Positions 36,521 through 44,946 of a stretch of DNA of 64,000 nt are shown here, one piece after another. This DNA is from Streptosporangiales bacterium. Lineage in GTDB: Bacteria; Actinomycetota; Actinomycetes; Streptosporangiales; WHST01. The position numbers were made by a program, and so were the translations under genes. The DNA lies in contig WHST01000015.1 of NCBI GenBank assembly GCA_009379955.1, positions 1 through 64,000 on the forward strand, in the 5' to 3' direction. The notes beneath the pieces are model-generated. The model was not told the DNA's origin. It saw only the letters and a program-made list of their open reading frames with translations, and did no database searches. Every line of letters starts with the position of its first letter. Position 1 is the first letter of the stretch.

Positions 36521-39500
36521 CTAACCGAACGCGACGGCGCCCGCGCCGAGAAGCTGCTTGAGGTCGCCCATCAGGGCCGACGACGGCGTGACGCGGAACC
36601 TGTCGTCGAGCCTCACCACGCGCGCGCCGTTGCCGCCGGACAGGTGGAGCCGCACCTCGGTGACACCCGGGTGCGTGCCGAGCACGTCCTTGAGCTTGTC
36701 GACGACGGGCGGCGTGCACCTGGCGACCGGGAGGGAGAGGACCACCGGGCCGACCTGGCGCTCGCCGAGGTCGGGGACGGTGACGTCCTGCGCGCGCAGC
36801 CGCGGCGCGTCCTCGCGCTTGTCGAGACGGCCCTTGACCACGATGACGGCGTCCTCGGAGAGCAGGGTGCCGTACTGCTGGTAGGTCTGCGGGAAGAACA
36901 GCACCTCGAGCGTGCCTTCGAGGTCCTCGAGCTGCGCGACCGCCCACGGGGCGCCCTGCTTGGTGATCCGGCGCGTGAGTCCCGTGACCAGGCCGGCGCA
37001 GGTGAGCATCACGCCGTTCTGGTGCTCGCCGTCGACGAGGGACGCGAGCGAGCAGTCGGCGATCGACGCGAGCACGTGCTCGAGGCCGAGCAGCGGGTGG
37101 TCGGAGACGTAGAGGCCGAGCATCTCGCGCTCGTACGCGAGCAGCGCGGCCTTGTCCCACTCCTCCGGCACGATGGTGATGTCGAGGCTGAAGTCGACGG
37201 CCTCGTCGTCGCCCCCGCCGAAGCCGAACAGGGAGTCCTGCCCGATCGCCTCGTTGCGCTTGACCTCGACGACGGCGTCGATCGCGCGCTCGTGCATCTC
37301 CAGCAGCCCGCGCCTGGTATGCCCGAGCGAGTCGAAGCCGCCCGCCTTGATCAGCGACTCGATGACCCTCTTGTTGCAGACCTGGACAGGCACCTTGCGC
37401 AGGAAGTCCTGGAAGCTCTCGAACGCGCCCTGTGCCTGCCGCGCCTTGACGATCTCGGCGACGACGTTGCGGCCGACGTTGCGGATCGCGGCGAGGCCGA
37501 ACCTGATGTCGGTGCCCCGGGGGGTGAAGTCGGCGTCGGACTCGTTGACGTCGGGCGGCAGCACCTTGACGCCCATGCGGCGGCACTCGTGCAGGTAGAT
37601 GGCCGCCTTGTCCTTGTCGTCCTTGACGCTGGTGAGCAGCGCGGACATGTACTCGGACGGGTAGTTGGCCTTGAGGTGCGCGGTCCAGTAGGAGACGAGG
37701 CCGTACGCGGCCGAGTGCGCCTTGTTGAAGGCGTAGTCGGAGAACGGGACGAGGATGTCCCACAGCGTGGTGATCGCGTGGTCGCTGTAGCCCTTGTCGC
37801 GCATGCCCTGCGCGAACGGCTCGAACTCCTTGTCGAGGATCTCCTTCTTCTTCTTGCCCATCGCGCGGCGGAGCAGGTCAGCGGCACCGAGCGAGTAGCC
37901 GGCGACCTTCTGCGCGATCGCGATGACCTGCTCCTGGTAGACGATCAGGCCGAACGTCTCGTCGAGGATCTCGGCGAGCGGCTCCTCCAGCTCCTTGTGG
38001 ATCGGGATGATCGGCTTGCGCGCGTTCTTGCGGTCGGCGTACTCGTTGTGCGAGTTCGCGCCCATCGGGCCGGGCCGGTAGAGGGCGCCGACGGCGGAGA
38101 TGTCCTCGAAGCTCGTCGGCCGCATCGAGCGCAGCAAGGACCGCATCGGCCCGCCGTCGAGCTGGAACACCCCGAGCGTGTCGCCGCGGGACAGCAGCTC
38201 GAACGTCGCCTCGTCGACGAGCGGCAGCTCCTCCAGGAGGAGGGTCTCGCCACGGTTGGTCTCGACGTGCTTGAGGCAGTCGTCGAGCACGGTGAGGTTG
38301 CGCAGCCCGAGGAAGTCCATCTTCAGCAGGCCGAGGTTCTCGCACGCGCCCATGTCGAACTGGGTGATGATCGCGCCGTCCTGCTCGCGACGCTGGATCG
38401 GGATGACGTCGATCAGCGGCTCGCCGGACAGGATCACGCCGGCGGCATGGACGCCCCACTGCCGCTTCAGGCCCTCGAGGCCGCGGGCGGTGTCGACGAC
38501 GCGGCGTACCTCGGCCTCGGCCTCGTAGAGCTGCCGGAACTCCTGAGCCTCGGCGTGGCGTGGGTGCTTCTCGTCGAAGATGCCCGAGAGCGGGATGTCC
38601 TTGCCCATCACCGTCGGCGGCATCGCCTTGGTGACCCGGTCACCCATCGAGAACGGGTAGCCGAGGACGCGCGAGGAGTCCTTGATCGCCTGCTTGGCCT
38701 TGATGGTGCCGTAGGTGATGATCTGCGAGACGCGGTCCTCGCCGTACTTCTCCGTGGCGTACCTGATCATGTCGCCGCGCCGACGCTCGTCGAAGTCGAG
38801 GTCGATGTCGGGCATCGAGACGCGGTCGGGGTTGAGGAAGCGTTCGAACAGCAGCCCGTGTGCCATCGGGTCGAGCGCGGTGATGCCCAGGGCCCAGGAG
38901 ATCACCGCGCCGGCCGCGGACCCGCGCCCCGGGCCGACCCGGATGTCGTTCTCCTTGGCGTGCCTGATCAGGTCGGCGACGACGAGGAAGTAGCCGGGGT
39001 AGCCCATCTGGATGATGACGCCGAGCTCGTACTCGGCCTGTGCCTCGTACTTGTCGGGGATGCCGTCGGGGAAGAGCCCGGCCAGACCGCGCCAGACCTC
39101 CTTGCGCAGCCAGGACGCCTCGGTCTCGCCCTCGGGCACCGGCGAGCGCGGCTGCAGGTCGCGGTGCGCGAACGCGGAGTCGTAGCCACCGCAGCGCTCG
39201 GCGATCAGCAGCGTGTTGTCGCACGCCTCGGGGATCTCCCGCCACAGCCGGCGCATCTCCTCGGGCGACTTGAGATAGAAGTCGTCGGCGTCGAGCTTGA
39301 ACCGCTTCGGGTCGGCGAGGGTCTTGCCCGACTGCACGCACAGCAGCGCCTCGTGCGCCTTGGCGTCCTCCTTATGCGTGTAGTGCAGGTCGTTGGTCGC
39401 GACGAACGGCATGCCGAGGTCGCGGGCGAGCCTGATGAGGTCCTTCTGGACGCGCTGCTCGATGCCGAGGCCGTGGTCCATCAGCTCACAGAAGAACGAG

Positions 39501-40060
39501 TCGGTCCCGAAGATCTCGCGGAACTCGCCGGCGGAGCGCTTCGCGCCCTCGTAGTTGCCCTGCCGCAGGAGGGTCTGGATCTCGCCGCTCGGGCAGCCGG
39601 TCGTCGCGATGAGCCCCTTGCCGTACCGGCCGAGCAGCTCCTTGTCCATGCGGGGCTTGTAGTAGAAGCCCTCCAGGCTCGCGAGCGAGGACAGCTTGAA
39701 CAGGTTGTGCAGGCCGTCGAGGGTCTCCGCGAGCATGGTCAGGTGCGTGTACGCACCGCCGCCGGAGACGTCGTCCTCGCCGCCCTCGGCCCAGCGGACC
39801 CTGGTGCGCTCGAACCGGCTGCCGGGCGCGAGGTAGGCCTCGGTGCCGACGATCGGCTTGACCCCGGCATTGGTGGCCTGGTGGAAGAAGTCGTAGGCAC
39901 CGAACAGGTTGCCGTGGTCGGTCATCGCCAGCGCCGGCATGCCCATACGGGCGGTCTCGGCGAACAGGTCGGGAAGCCGCGCCGCGCCGTCGAGCATGGA
40001 GTACTCGGTGTGCACGTGCAGGTGGACGAAGGACTCATCGGCTGTGGCCGACCCGCTCAA
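36521..40060 (-). CDS. dnaE: DNA polymerase III alpha subunit
   Basis: Main replicative polymerase, 1179 residues from the chosen start. The N-terminal PHP domain begins FVHLHVHTEYSMLDGAARLP and keeps MTDHGNL; the polymerase core has VGPGRGSAAGAVISWALGI and the catalytic Asp pair in MPDIDLDFDERRRGD, followed by the third catalytic Asp region. The tail holds helix-hairpin-helix and OB-fold parts (GLVTGLTRRITKQG). TTG 40060 is favoured because GAGGAGG lies eight bases upstream; GTG 40081 gives seven more residues and has no Shine-Dalgarno. Single uninterrupted frame. Confidence 0.96.
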   Translation of the reverse strand: MSGSATADESFVHLHVHTEYSMLDGAARLPDLFAETARMGMPALAMTDHGNLFGAYDFFHQATNAGVKPIVGTEAYLAPGSRFERTRVRWAEGGEDDVSGGGAYTHLTMLAETLDGLHNLFKLSSLASLEGFYYKPRMDKELLGRYGKGLIATTGCPSGEIQTLLRQGNYEGAKRSAGEFREIFGTDSFFCELMDHGLGIEQRVQKDLIRLARDLGMPFVATNDLHYTHKEDAKAHEALLCVQSGKTLADPKRFKLDADDFYLKSPEEMRRLWREIPEACDNTLLIAERCGGYDSAFAHRDLQPRSPVPEGETEASWLRKEVWRGLAGLFPDGIPDKYEAQAEYELGVIIQMGYPGYFLVVADLIRHAKENDIRVGPGRGSAAGAVISWALGITALDPMAHGLLFERFLNPDRVSMPDIDLDFDERRRGDMIRYATEKYGEDRVSQIITYGTIKAKQAIKDSSRVLGYPFSMGDRVTKAMPPTVMGKDIPLSGIFDEKHPRHAEAQEFRQLYEAEAEVRRVVDTARGLEGLKRQWGVHAAGVILSGEPLIDVIPIQRREQDGAIITQFDMGACENLGLLKMDFLGLRNLTVLDDCLKHVETNRGETLLLEELPLVDEATFELLSRGDTLGVFQLDGGPMRSLLRSMRPTSFEDISAVGALYRPGPMGANSHNEYADRKNARKPIIPIHKELEEPLAEILDETFGLIVYQEQVIAIAQKVAGYSLGAADLLRRAMGKKKKEILDKEFEPFAQGMRDKGYSDHAITTLWDILVPFSDYAFNKAHSAAYGLVSYWTAHLKANYPSEYMSALLTSVKDDKDKAAIYLHECRRMGVKVLPPDVNESDADFTPRGTDIRFGLAAIRNVGRNVVAEIVKARQAQGAFESFQDFLRKVPVQVCNKRVIESLIKAGGFDSLGHTRRGLLEMHERAIDAVVEVKRNEAIGQDSLFGFGGGDDEAVDFSLDITIVPEEWDKAALLAYEREMLGLYVSDHPLLGLEHVLASIADCSLASLVDGEHQNGVMLTCAGLVTGLTRRITKQGAPWAVAQLEDLEGTLEVLFFPQTYQQYGTLLSEDAVIVVKGRLDKREDAPRLRAQDVTVPDLGERQVGPVVLSLPVARCTPPVVDKLKDVLGTHPGVTEVRLHLSGGNGARVVRLDDRFRVTPSSALMGDLKQLLGAGAVAFG

Positions 40061-40367
40061 GCCCGGAACCTCCTCGGTCACGTCACGCCGACACCAACGC
40101 GGCGAGGCTCCCGGGGAAGGAGGCCGTGCGGACGTCCACCGGTCACCGCGGCCGGGCCGCGCCTCGGGACTCGAGGCGCGGAACGCTCCGCGAAGGGCGC
40201 CGGTCGACGCCGCAGGAGCGGGTCGTACTCGCCGTGGTCGAGCTTAGTCCGCGCCGCCGACAGCACCGCGGAAGACCCGCCGCTCCCCCCGACGTCGGTA
40301 CGCGGACGAGGAGACTCCCGGCGTGCCGGACGCGCGGACCGGGGCGGGACGGCCACCATGGGGTCCC
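40061..40367. other. Divergent intergenic region between dnaE and a membrane-protein gene
   Basis: About 300 bp without a supportable gene. On the dnaE side, a TAAGCT -10-like hexamer (40246 to 40241 on the minus strand) is the only promoter-like signal, without a good -35. No RNA gene or strong hairpin seen. Confidence 0.4.
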
Positions 40368-40853
40368 ATGTCCGCACCTCCCGCCGCCCTCGCCGTCACA
40401 CACCGACACCCGTGGGTCCTCGTCGCCGGCATCGCCCTGCCCGTCGCGGTGGCCGTGCTGGCCTGGTGGGCCGGCTCGGCGTTGAACTTCCTCGACCAGG
40501 GGACCGACTACGCGACGGCGCCCCCGTCGCCGCTGTCCCCCGGCCTCCTGCTTCCCGGCGTGCTGGCCCTGGCGGCGCTCGCGGCGGCGGTCGTCGTCTG
40601 GGTGCGCGCCGCGGCGTCGCGCCGGCTGCGGCCCGCGTGGTGGGTCGTCCAGGCGCTGGCCTCCGGGGCCGGCCTGGTCACGGGGTTCTGCCTCGCCGTG
40701 ATCTTCGTCGACACCGTCGACGCGAACATCGGGGCCGGGCTCGCGGTCCTGTTCGGCGGCCCGCTGGTGGTCGTCCTGCTGGCGGGTGCGGCCGCCGTCT
40801 CCCTGGTCCTGGCCCGCGCCCGCGGTCGCCGCGCCTGGGCAGGCGAGGCGTAG
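40368..40853 (+). CDS. Small membrane protein of unknown function
   Basis: A 161-residue protein with four predicted spans: PWVLVAGIALPVAVAVLAWW, LLLPGVLALAALAAAVVVWV, the VVQALASGAGLVTGFCLAVI region and VLFGGPLVVVLLAGAAAVSL. The loop after span 1 is polar (NFLDQGTDYATAP). No family recognised. ATG 40368 gives the first hydrophobic span about 15 residues in; the Shine-Dalgarno is weak. It is convergent with the chorismate-mutase fusion gene. Confidence 0.6.
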   Translation: MSAPPAALAVTHRHPWVLVAGIALPVAVAVLAWWAGSALNFLDQGTDYATAPPSPLSPGLLLPGVLALAALAAAVVVWVRAAASRRLRPAWWVVQALASGAGLVTGFCLAVIFVDTVDANIGAGLAVLFGGPLVVVLLAGAAAVSLVLARARGRRAWAGEA

Positions 40854-40856
40854 CGG

Positions 40857-40915
40857 CCCGCTGACCGGTTGGCCCGTGACGGGCGCCGACTCGTCACGGT
40901 GAACCGGTCAGCGGG
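40857..40915. terminator. Bidirectional terminator-like nested hairpin
   Basis: CCCGCTGACCGGTT (40857-40870) pairs perfectly with AACCGGTCAGCGGG (40902-40915). An inner stem CCGTGACG/CGTCACGG lies within. It fills the gap between two convergent genes; its right arm includes the stop codon of the leftward fusion gene. No T-run. Confidence 0.7.
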
Positions 40916-41897
40916 AGTTCGTGGTGGTGCAGGGGTTGCTGTCGGAACGCTGCTCGTCGTCGGCGGCGTCGAGGCCGGCGAGGATCACCGCCTCCACGAC
41001 GAGGGCGAGCCGTTCGGCGCCGAGGCGTGGGGCCCGGCGCGCCATGGCCTCCACGATCGCACGCTCCCTCGCGGGGTCCCTGCCGGCGCGCCCGCCGACG
41101 GGCTTGATCTGCTGGATGGTCGCCGCGATGCGGGCACGCTGCTCGAGCAGGGTGGCGAGGGCGGCGTCGGCCCGGTCGATGGCGTCGCGCCCGTCGGCGA
41201 GGTTCTGCGGCACCTCGTCGCGCAGCAGCGGAGCGAGCACGGTCGCCTGCTCCGTGACCCTCGCGGTGACGGCCGCGTCGGCACCCTCACCGAGCAGCAG
41301 GCCGTCGGCACCGGCGGCGACGGCCGCGGGGACGAGGTCGGGGTCGCTACTGACGTCGACGACCACGGGCATCTCCGTCCGCGTACGCGTGTCGCGGACG
41401 AGCCTGAGGTCGACGACGAGGTGGTCGACGGTGTTGCTCCGGCTGCCGCCCTCGCACAACATGACGTCGGCGTTGCCCTCGGCCGTGCAGTACTCCGCCG
41501 AGGCGAGCCACTCCGCCGGGGTGGCGTACGTGCCCCGCTGGAGCAGCACCGGCAGCCGCAGCCGGCCCACCGCGCGGAGCAGCTGGAAGTCCTGCATCCA
41601 GTCGCCCCCCACCAGCACGCCGTCGGCGTGCGCGGCGATCGCCGGGAGGTCGGCGGCGGAGAACGGCTCGACGACCAGCGGACCGGACACGGTGGTGCGC
41701 ATCCGGCGCAGCTCCTCCACGGCGGGACGGCTGCCGTGGTGGCGTCGCAGGCTGGTGACGGTGATGGCGGCTCCGCTGCCCGCTCCGGCGAGCACGGGCA
41801 CGGCGCCGGCTCCGATCCGGGCGCTGCCGATCCGCACCTCGCGGGTCTGTGCCTGTCGGGTCTCTGCCTGCCGCTGGGGCTCTGCCTGCTGGCTCAC
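40908..41897 (-). CDS. Degenerate DAHP-synthase-like domain fused to AroQ chorismate mutase
   Basis: A 329-residue protein. Residues about 30-225 follow the type I DAHP-synthase/KDO8P-synthase barrel (GGDWMQDFQLL at 98, VLLQRGTYATPAEW, AEGNADVMLCEGGSRSNT), but catalytic landmarks are changed: GPC becomes GAG, the KPRTSP loop is missing, the Lys before RG is Gln, CERGIR is CEGGSR, and the metal His of DPSH is absent (VDVSSDP). Residues 236-312 are an AroQ helix bundle with R254, K265 and the RxxxRE pair in RDPARERA, so mutase activity is plausible. GTG 41897 has GGAGAGG seven bases upstream. The barrel may be regulatory. Confidence 0.7.
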   Translation of the reverse strand: MSQQAEPQRQAETRQAQTREVRIGSARIGAGAVPVLAGAGSGAAITVTSLRRHHGSRPAVEELRRMRTTVSGPLVVEPFSAADLPAIAAHADGVLVGGDWMQDFQLLRAVGRLRLPVLLQRGTYATPAEWLASAEYCTAEGNADVMLCEGGSRSNTVDHLVVDLRLVRDTRTRTEMPVVVDVSSDPDLVPAAVAAGADGLLLGEGADAAVTARVTEQATVLAPLLRDEVPQNLADGRDAIDRADAALATLLEQRARIAATIQQIKPVGGRAGRDPARERAIVEAMARRAPRLGAERLALVVEAVILAGLDAADDEQRSDSNPCTTTNSR

Positions 41898-41944
41898 GGG
41901 GGTCCCTCTCCTCACGGTCGGGGCCGGTTCCCATGCCAGACGTC

Positions 41945-42015
41945 CACCCGAAAACCGGCTCTGTTCATGACGAGAGCCAGAGACGTCGTCGCCTCTGGCT
42001 CGGCCGATTCGGGTG
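41945..42015 (-). promoter_or_regulatory. Nested hairpins in the leader of the chorismate-mutase gene
   Basis: Inner stem GAGCCAGAG (41974-41982) pairs with CTCTGGCTC (41993-42001). It sits inside an outer stem CACCCGAA (41945-41952)/TTCGGGTG (42008-42015). On the minus strand these lie between a possible leader peptide and GTG 41897. Position and symmetry suggest attenuation or mRNA stability control; not demonstrated. Confidence 0.5.
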
Positions 42016-42034
42016 CGCGCTGGTCAGGGTGTGC

Positions 42035-42091
42035 TCACGCTGCCGCGCCGGCCCGAACCGGCTCGGTAAACGTGCGATACATCGTGACCAT
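42035..42091 (-). CDS. Possible 18-residue leader peptide MVTMYRTFTEPVRAGAAA
   Basis: The frame begins six bases after a TACGCT -10-like hexamer (42103 to 42098 on the minus strand), as in leaderless transcripts, and carries one Tyr and one Phe codon near its start. It precedes the nested hairpins and the chorismate-mutase fusion. A single Tyr and Phe is weak evidence for attenuation. Confidence 0.3.
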   Translation of the reverse strand: MVTMYRTFTEPVRAGAAA

Positions 42092-42108
42092 GCGCCGAGC
42101 GTACCGTG

Positions 42109-42159
42109 GCGTCCTGCATTCGAGGAAACCGGTGTCCCACGGAACGAGACGCAGGACGC
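42109..42159. terminator. Hairpin downstream of the pseudouridine synthase gene
   Basis: GCGTCCTGC (42109-42117) pairs with GCAGGACGC (42151-42159) across a 33-base loop, two bases past the stop codon of the leftward gene. A plausible terminator or 3' end-stabilising stem, separating it from the chorismate-mutase transcript. Confidence 0.45.
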
Positions 42160-42160
42160 G

Positions 42161-43090
42161 TCAGGACTCCTCCGCGACGACGTCGAGAGCGTGCCGGAGG
42201 TCGTCGGGATACCCGGTCTCGTACGCGACCGGCCGCCCGGTGCCCGGGTGCTCGAATCCCAGTCGTACGGCGTGCAGCCACTGCCGGGTGAGTCCGAGCC
42301 GTTCGGCGAGCACGGGGTCGGCGCCGTACATGTGGTCACCGACGCACGGGTGCTTGACGGCGGCCATGTGCACCCGGATCTGGTGGGTGCGCCCGGTCTC
42401 GAGCCTGACCTCGAGCAGGGTGGCGTAGCGGAACGCCTCGACCGTGTCGTAGTGCGTCACGCTCGGCTTGCCCGACGCCACGACCGCCCATTTGTACTCC
42501 TCCCGCGGATGCCGGTCGAGCGGGGCGTCGATCGTGCCGCGCAGCGGGTCGGGGTGCCCCTGTACGAGGGCGTGGTAGGTCTTGTCGACGGTGCGCTCCC
42601 GGAACGCGCGCTTGAGCGCCGCGTACGCGCGCTCCGACCTGGCGACGACCATGACCCCGCTCGTGCCGGCGTCGAGGCGGTGCACGATGCCCTGCCGCTC
42701 GGCCGCGCCGGCGAGGCTGAGGTGGTAGCCGGCCGCGGCGAGGCCGGCGACGACGGTGGGGCCGGTCCACCCGGGTGCCGCGTGGACCGCCACGCCGATC
42801 GGCTTGTCGAGCACGAGGATGTCGTCGTCGTCGTGCAGGACGCGCATGCCGGGGACCGGCTCGGGCACGACGCGTCGCGGTGCGGGGGGCGCGGGCAGGT
42901 CGACGTCGAGCCACTGGCCGCCCGTCACCCGGGTCGACTTGCTGGCCTCCTCGCCGTCGAGCAGCACCTGGCCCTCGCCGACGAGGCTCGCGGCGACCGT
43001 ACGGGAGAGACCGAACATCCGCGCCAGTGCCGCGTCGAGCCGCTCGCCGGTCAACCCCTCGGGCACCGGCAGGGTGCGGCGGTCACTCAC
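42161..43090 (-). CDS. RluA-family pseudouridine synthase (RluC/RluD type)
   Basis: A 309-residue rRNA-modifying enzyme. The N-terminal S4 domain reads [20 protein letters not shown]; the catalytic domain has [20 protein letters not shown], the catalytic Asp in [18 protein letters not shown], and the later [20 protein letters not shown] and [20 protein letters not shown]. Its position after lspA is conserved in many bacteria. GTG 43090 overlaps the lspA stop by eight bases. The exact uridine target cannot be read from the sequence. Confidence 0.93.
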   Translation of the reverse strand: MSDRRTLPVPEGLTGERLDAALARMFGLSRTVAASLVGEGQVLLDGEEASKSTRVTGGQWLDVDLPAPPAPRRVVPEPVPGMRVLHDDDDILVLDKPIGVAVHAAPGWTGPTVVAGLAAAGYHLSLAGAAERQGIVHRLDAGTSGVMVVARSERAYAALKRAFRERTVDKTYHALVQGHPDPLRGTIDAPLDRHPREEYKWAVVASGKPSVTHYDTVEAFRYATLLEVRLETGRTHQIRVHMAAVKHPCVGDHMYGADPVLAERLGLTRQWLHAVRLGFEHPGTGRPVAYETGYPDDLRHALDVVAEES

Positions 43091-43682
43091 GGCCGCCGTC
43101 ACCCCCGTCGGCGGCGGGTGTGGGCACCAGCTCCTTGTCGTTCGTCGCGCGGGTGCCGTCGACACCGATCCCGCGGAGCGCGACGACGACGGCGAGCACG
43201 CCGCCGCAGACGACGGCCGAGTCGGCGATGTTGAAGATGGGCCAGTACGGCAGCTGGATCCAGTCGACGACGTGACCGGTGAGCGGGCCCGGGGCCCGCA
43301 GCAACCGGTCGGTGAGGTTGCCGAGGGCGCCACCGAGGATCAGGCCGAACGCGATCGCCCAGCCGCGGCTGCGGAGCCGCGTGGCCGTCCGCACGATGAA
43401 GGCCACGACGGCGATCACGATCAGCGAGAGCACAATGGTGAGGCTGCCCGCGAGGCCGAATGCCGCGCCCGGGTTCCTGATCACGTTGAGCGTGAGTAGG
43501 CCGCCGAGCAGCTCGATGTCGCGGCGGCCCTCGAGCTCGGCGACGACGGTCACCTTGGTCGCGATGTCGAGGCCGAGCGCCACCGCGGCGATGACGGCGA
43601 GCAACACGAAACGGCGAGGGCGAGCAGGTGCGGTCCCGTTCTCCTCGGAGCGGGTCTCCTCGTCAGTCAGCTCGACCTCCAC
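43083..43682 (-). CDS. lspA: Lipoprotein signal peptidase
   Basis: Aspartic membrane protease of 199 residues that cleaves prolipoprotein signal peptides. Four spans are predicted. Family motifs are [23 protein letters not shown] with the first catalytic Asp, and [12 protein letters not shown] with the second. The first 25 residues are an acidic cytoplasmic extension ([16 protein letters not shown]). GTG 43682 is chosen by length; its Shine-Dalgarno is poor and it lies 17 bp after the TraR/DksA stop, so it may depend on coupling. Confidence 0.94.
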   Translation of the reverse strand: MEVELTDEETRSEENGTAPARPRRFVLLAVIAAVALGLDIATKVTVVAELEGRRDIELLGGLLTLNVIRNPGAAFGLAGSLTIVLSLIVIAVVAFIVRTATRLRSRGWAIAFGLILGGALGNLTDRLLRAPGPLTGHVVDWIQLPYWPIFNIADSAVVCGGVLAVVVALRGIGVDGTRATNDKELVPTPAADGGDGGRE

Positions 43683-43699
43683 GCTCGGGGACCACCGGG

Positions 43700-44494
43700 T
43701 TACCGGCGTTCCTCCCGTTGCTTGCACACGACGCACAGGGTCGCTCGCGGGAACACCCGCAGCCGTTCCTTGCCGATCGGCCCGCCACAACTCTCGCATA
43801 CCCCGTAGCTGCCCGCGTCGATGCGTTCGATCGCGCGCTCGTTCTGGGCGATGAGGTCGCGGGCGTTGTTGACCAGGGAGATCTCGTGCTCGCGCTCGGA
43901 CGCCTTGCTCCCCTGGTCGGCCTGGTCCTCGCCCCCGCCGTCGGTGCCGTCGCGCAACCGGTTGGCGAGGTCGGACTCCGCCTTCGTGACCTCCTCGAGC
44001 AACGACTCCAGCTCGGCGGTCAGCTTGCCCCTGATCGCGGCCAGCTCGTCGGCGGAGAACCCGGAGACACGGTCGGGACGCGGCTTCGCGGGCGCCTTCT
44101 TGACCGGCGCCTTCTTCGCCGCCGGAGCGGCCTTCTTCGCAGGCGCCTTCCTGACCGGTGCCCTCTTCGCCGCCGGAACCGCCTTCTTGGCCGCCGCCTT
44201 CTTCGCCGGTGCCCTCTTCGCCGCCGCCTTCTTGGCCACAGCCTTCTTCGCTGGCGCCTTCTTCTTCGTCGCCGGCGCCGCCTTCTTGGCCGCCACCTTC
44301 TTCGCGGGCGCCTTCCCGGCTGGTGCCTTCGGCGTCCCCGCGGCGATCTTGCGTGCCGCGGGCCTGGCCGATGTCCGCTTGGCAGACGTCGCCGTGGCGC
44401 CGCCCCCCGACGTCACGCCGGTCCTGCGACCGGCGCCTGCGGGCCGCTTCGCCGCCGGTGAGCTGTTTCTGGCCACTGCGGTCTCCTCTGCCAT
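43700..44494 (-). CDS. TraR/DksA zinc-finger protein with a long Lys/Ala-rich histone-H1-like N-terminus
   Basis: A 264-residue protein. Residues 1 to about 140 are a low-complexity basic tail of PAKKA and AAKK repeats, like histone H1 or the HupB tail. From [20 protein letters not shown] a coiled coil leads to [20 protein letters not shown] and a C4 zinc finger [25 protein letters not shown]. The core is the DksA/TraR fold, which reaches RNA polymerase through its secondary channel; the basic tail should add nucleic-acid affinity. ATG 44494 is taken; TTG 44512 is upstream. It heads the leftward run with lspA and the pseudouridine synthase. Confidence 0.85.
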   Translation of the reverse strand: MAEETAVARNSSPAAKRPAGAGRRTGVTSGGGATATSAKRTSARPAARKIAAGTPKAPAGKAPAKKVAAKKAAPATKKKAPAKKAVAKKAAAKRAPAKKAAAKKAVPAAKRAPVRKAPAKKAAPAAKKAPVKKAPAKPRPDRVSGFSADELAAIRGKLTAELESLLEEVTKAESDLANRLRDGTDGGGEDQADQGSKASEREHEISLVNNARDLIAQNERAIERIDAGSYGVCESCGGPIGKERLRVFPRATLCVVCKQREERR

Positions 44495-44611
44495 GAGGCC
44501 GGACGACACCAATGATCATGCGCTGGCCGCATGGTAGGTGCCGGACCCACCTGCGGCAACGTACCGCGCCGCGGTGGCGACCGACGGCGCGCGCGAGCCG
44601 ACGCCAGCGAG

Positions 44612-44946
44612 TACACTCGGGTCTCGCGTCGATGGGGACACGGTTCACCGCACGCAGCCGGCCAGCGACTCGGGGATGGTGCGAGCCCGAGGGCGTGCGC
44701 GGTGCGATCATCACCCCGGAGCGGTCGGAAGAACGAGACATCAGGCCCGTAACGGCACAGATCCGGCGGGTCGGTCTTCAGTAGAGCCGGCAGGCAACGA
44801 AGGGGGCACGCGGCCGGCACCACGGTGTCGCGCCTCGGCCAAGGAGGGTGGTACCGCGGGGGCCCGCGCCGGACCGGGCCGCTCGTCCCTCCGTCGGAGC
44901 ACGCGGGACCGGACCCGCACCGACGGAGCCCGCAGGAGGCCACGCC
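44612..44946 (+). promoter_or_regulatory. T-box riboswitch leader of ileS (translational type)
   Basis: The T-box core AGGGTGGTACCGCG is at 44845-44858; its variable base is T, matching the A discriminator of tRNA(Ile). Upstream, ATC codons at 44707-44712 lie in a position fit for the specifier loop of a short stem I. A TACACT -10-like hexamer is at 44612-44617. Downstream, a CCTCCG stretch near 44890 can pair with the GGAGG before ATG 44947, so uncharged tRNA(Ile) probably frees the ribosome-binding site, as in other actinobacterial ileS leaders. Outer boundaries are estimates. Confidence 0.88.

Noticed and set aside
36431-40864. A 1477-codon plus-strand open frame across dnaE
   Set aside because: It is the antisense image of dnaE; the predicted protein is Arg/Val/Leu/Asp-rich without domains, while the minus strand encodes a complete polymerase.
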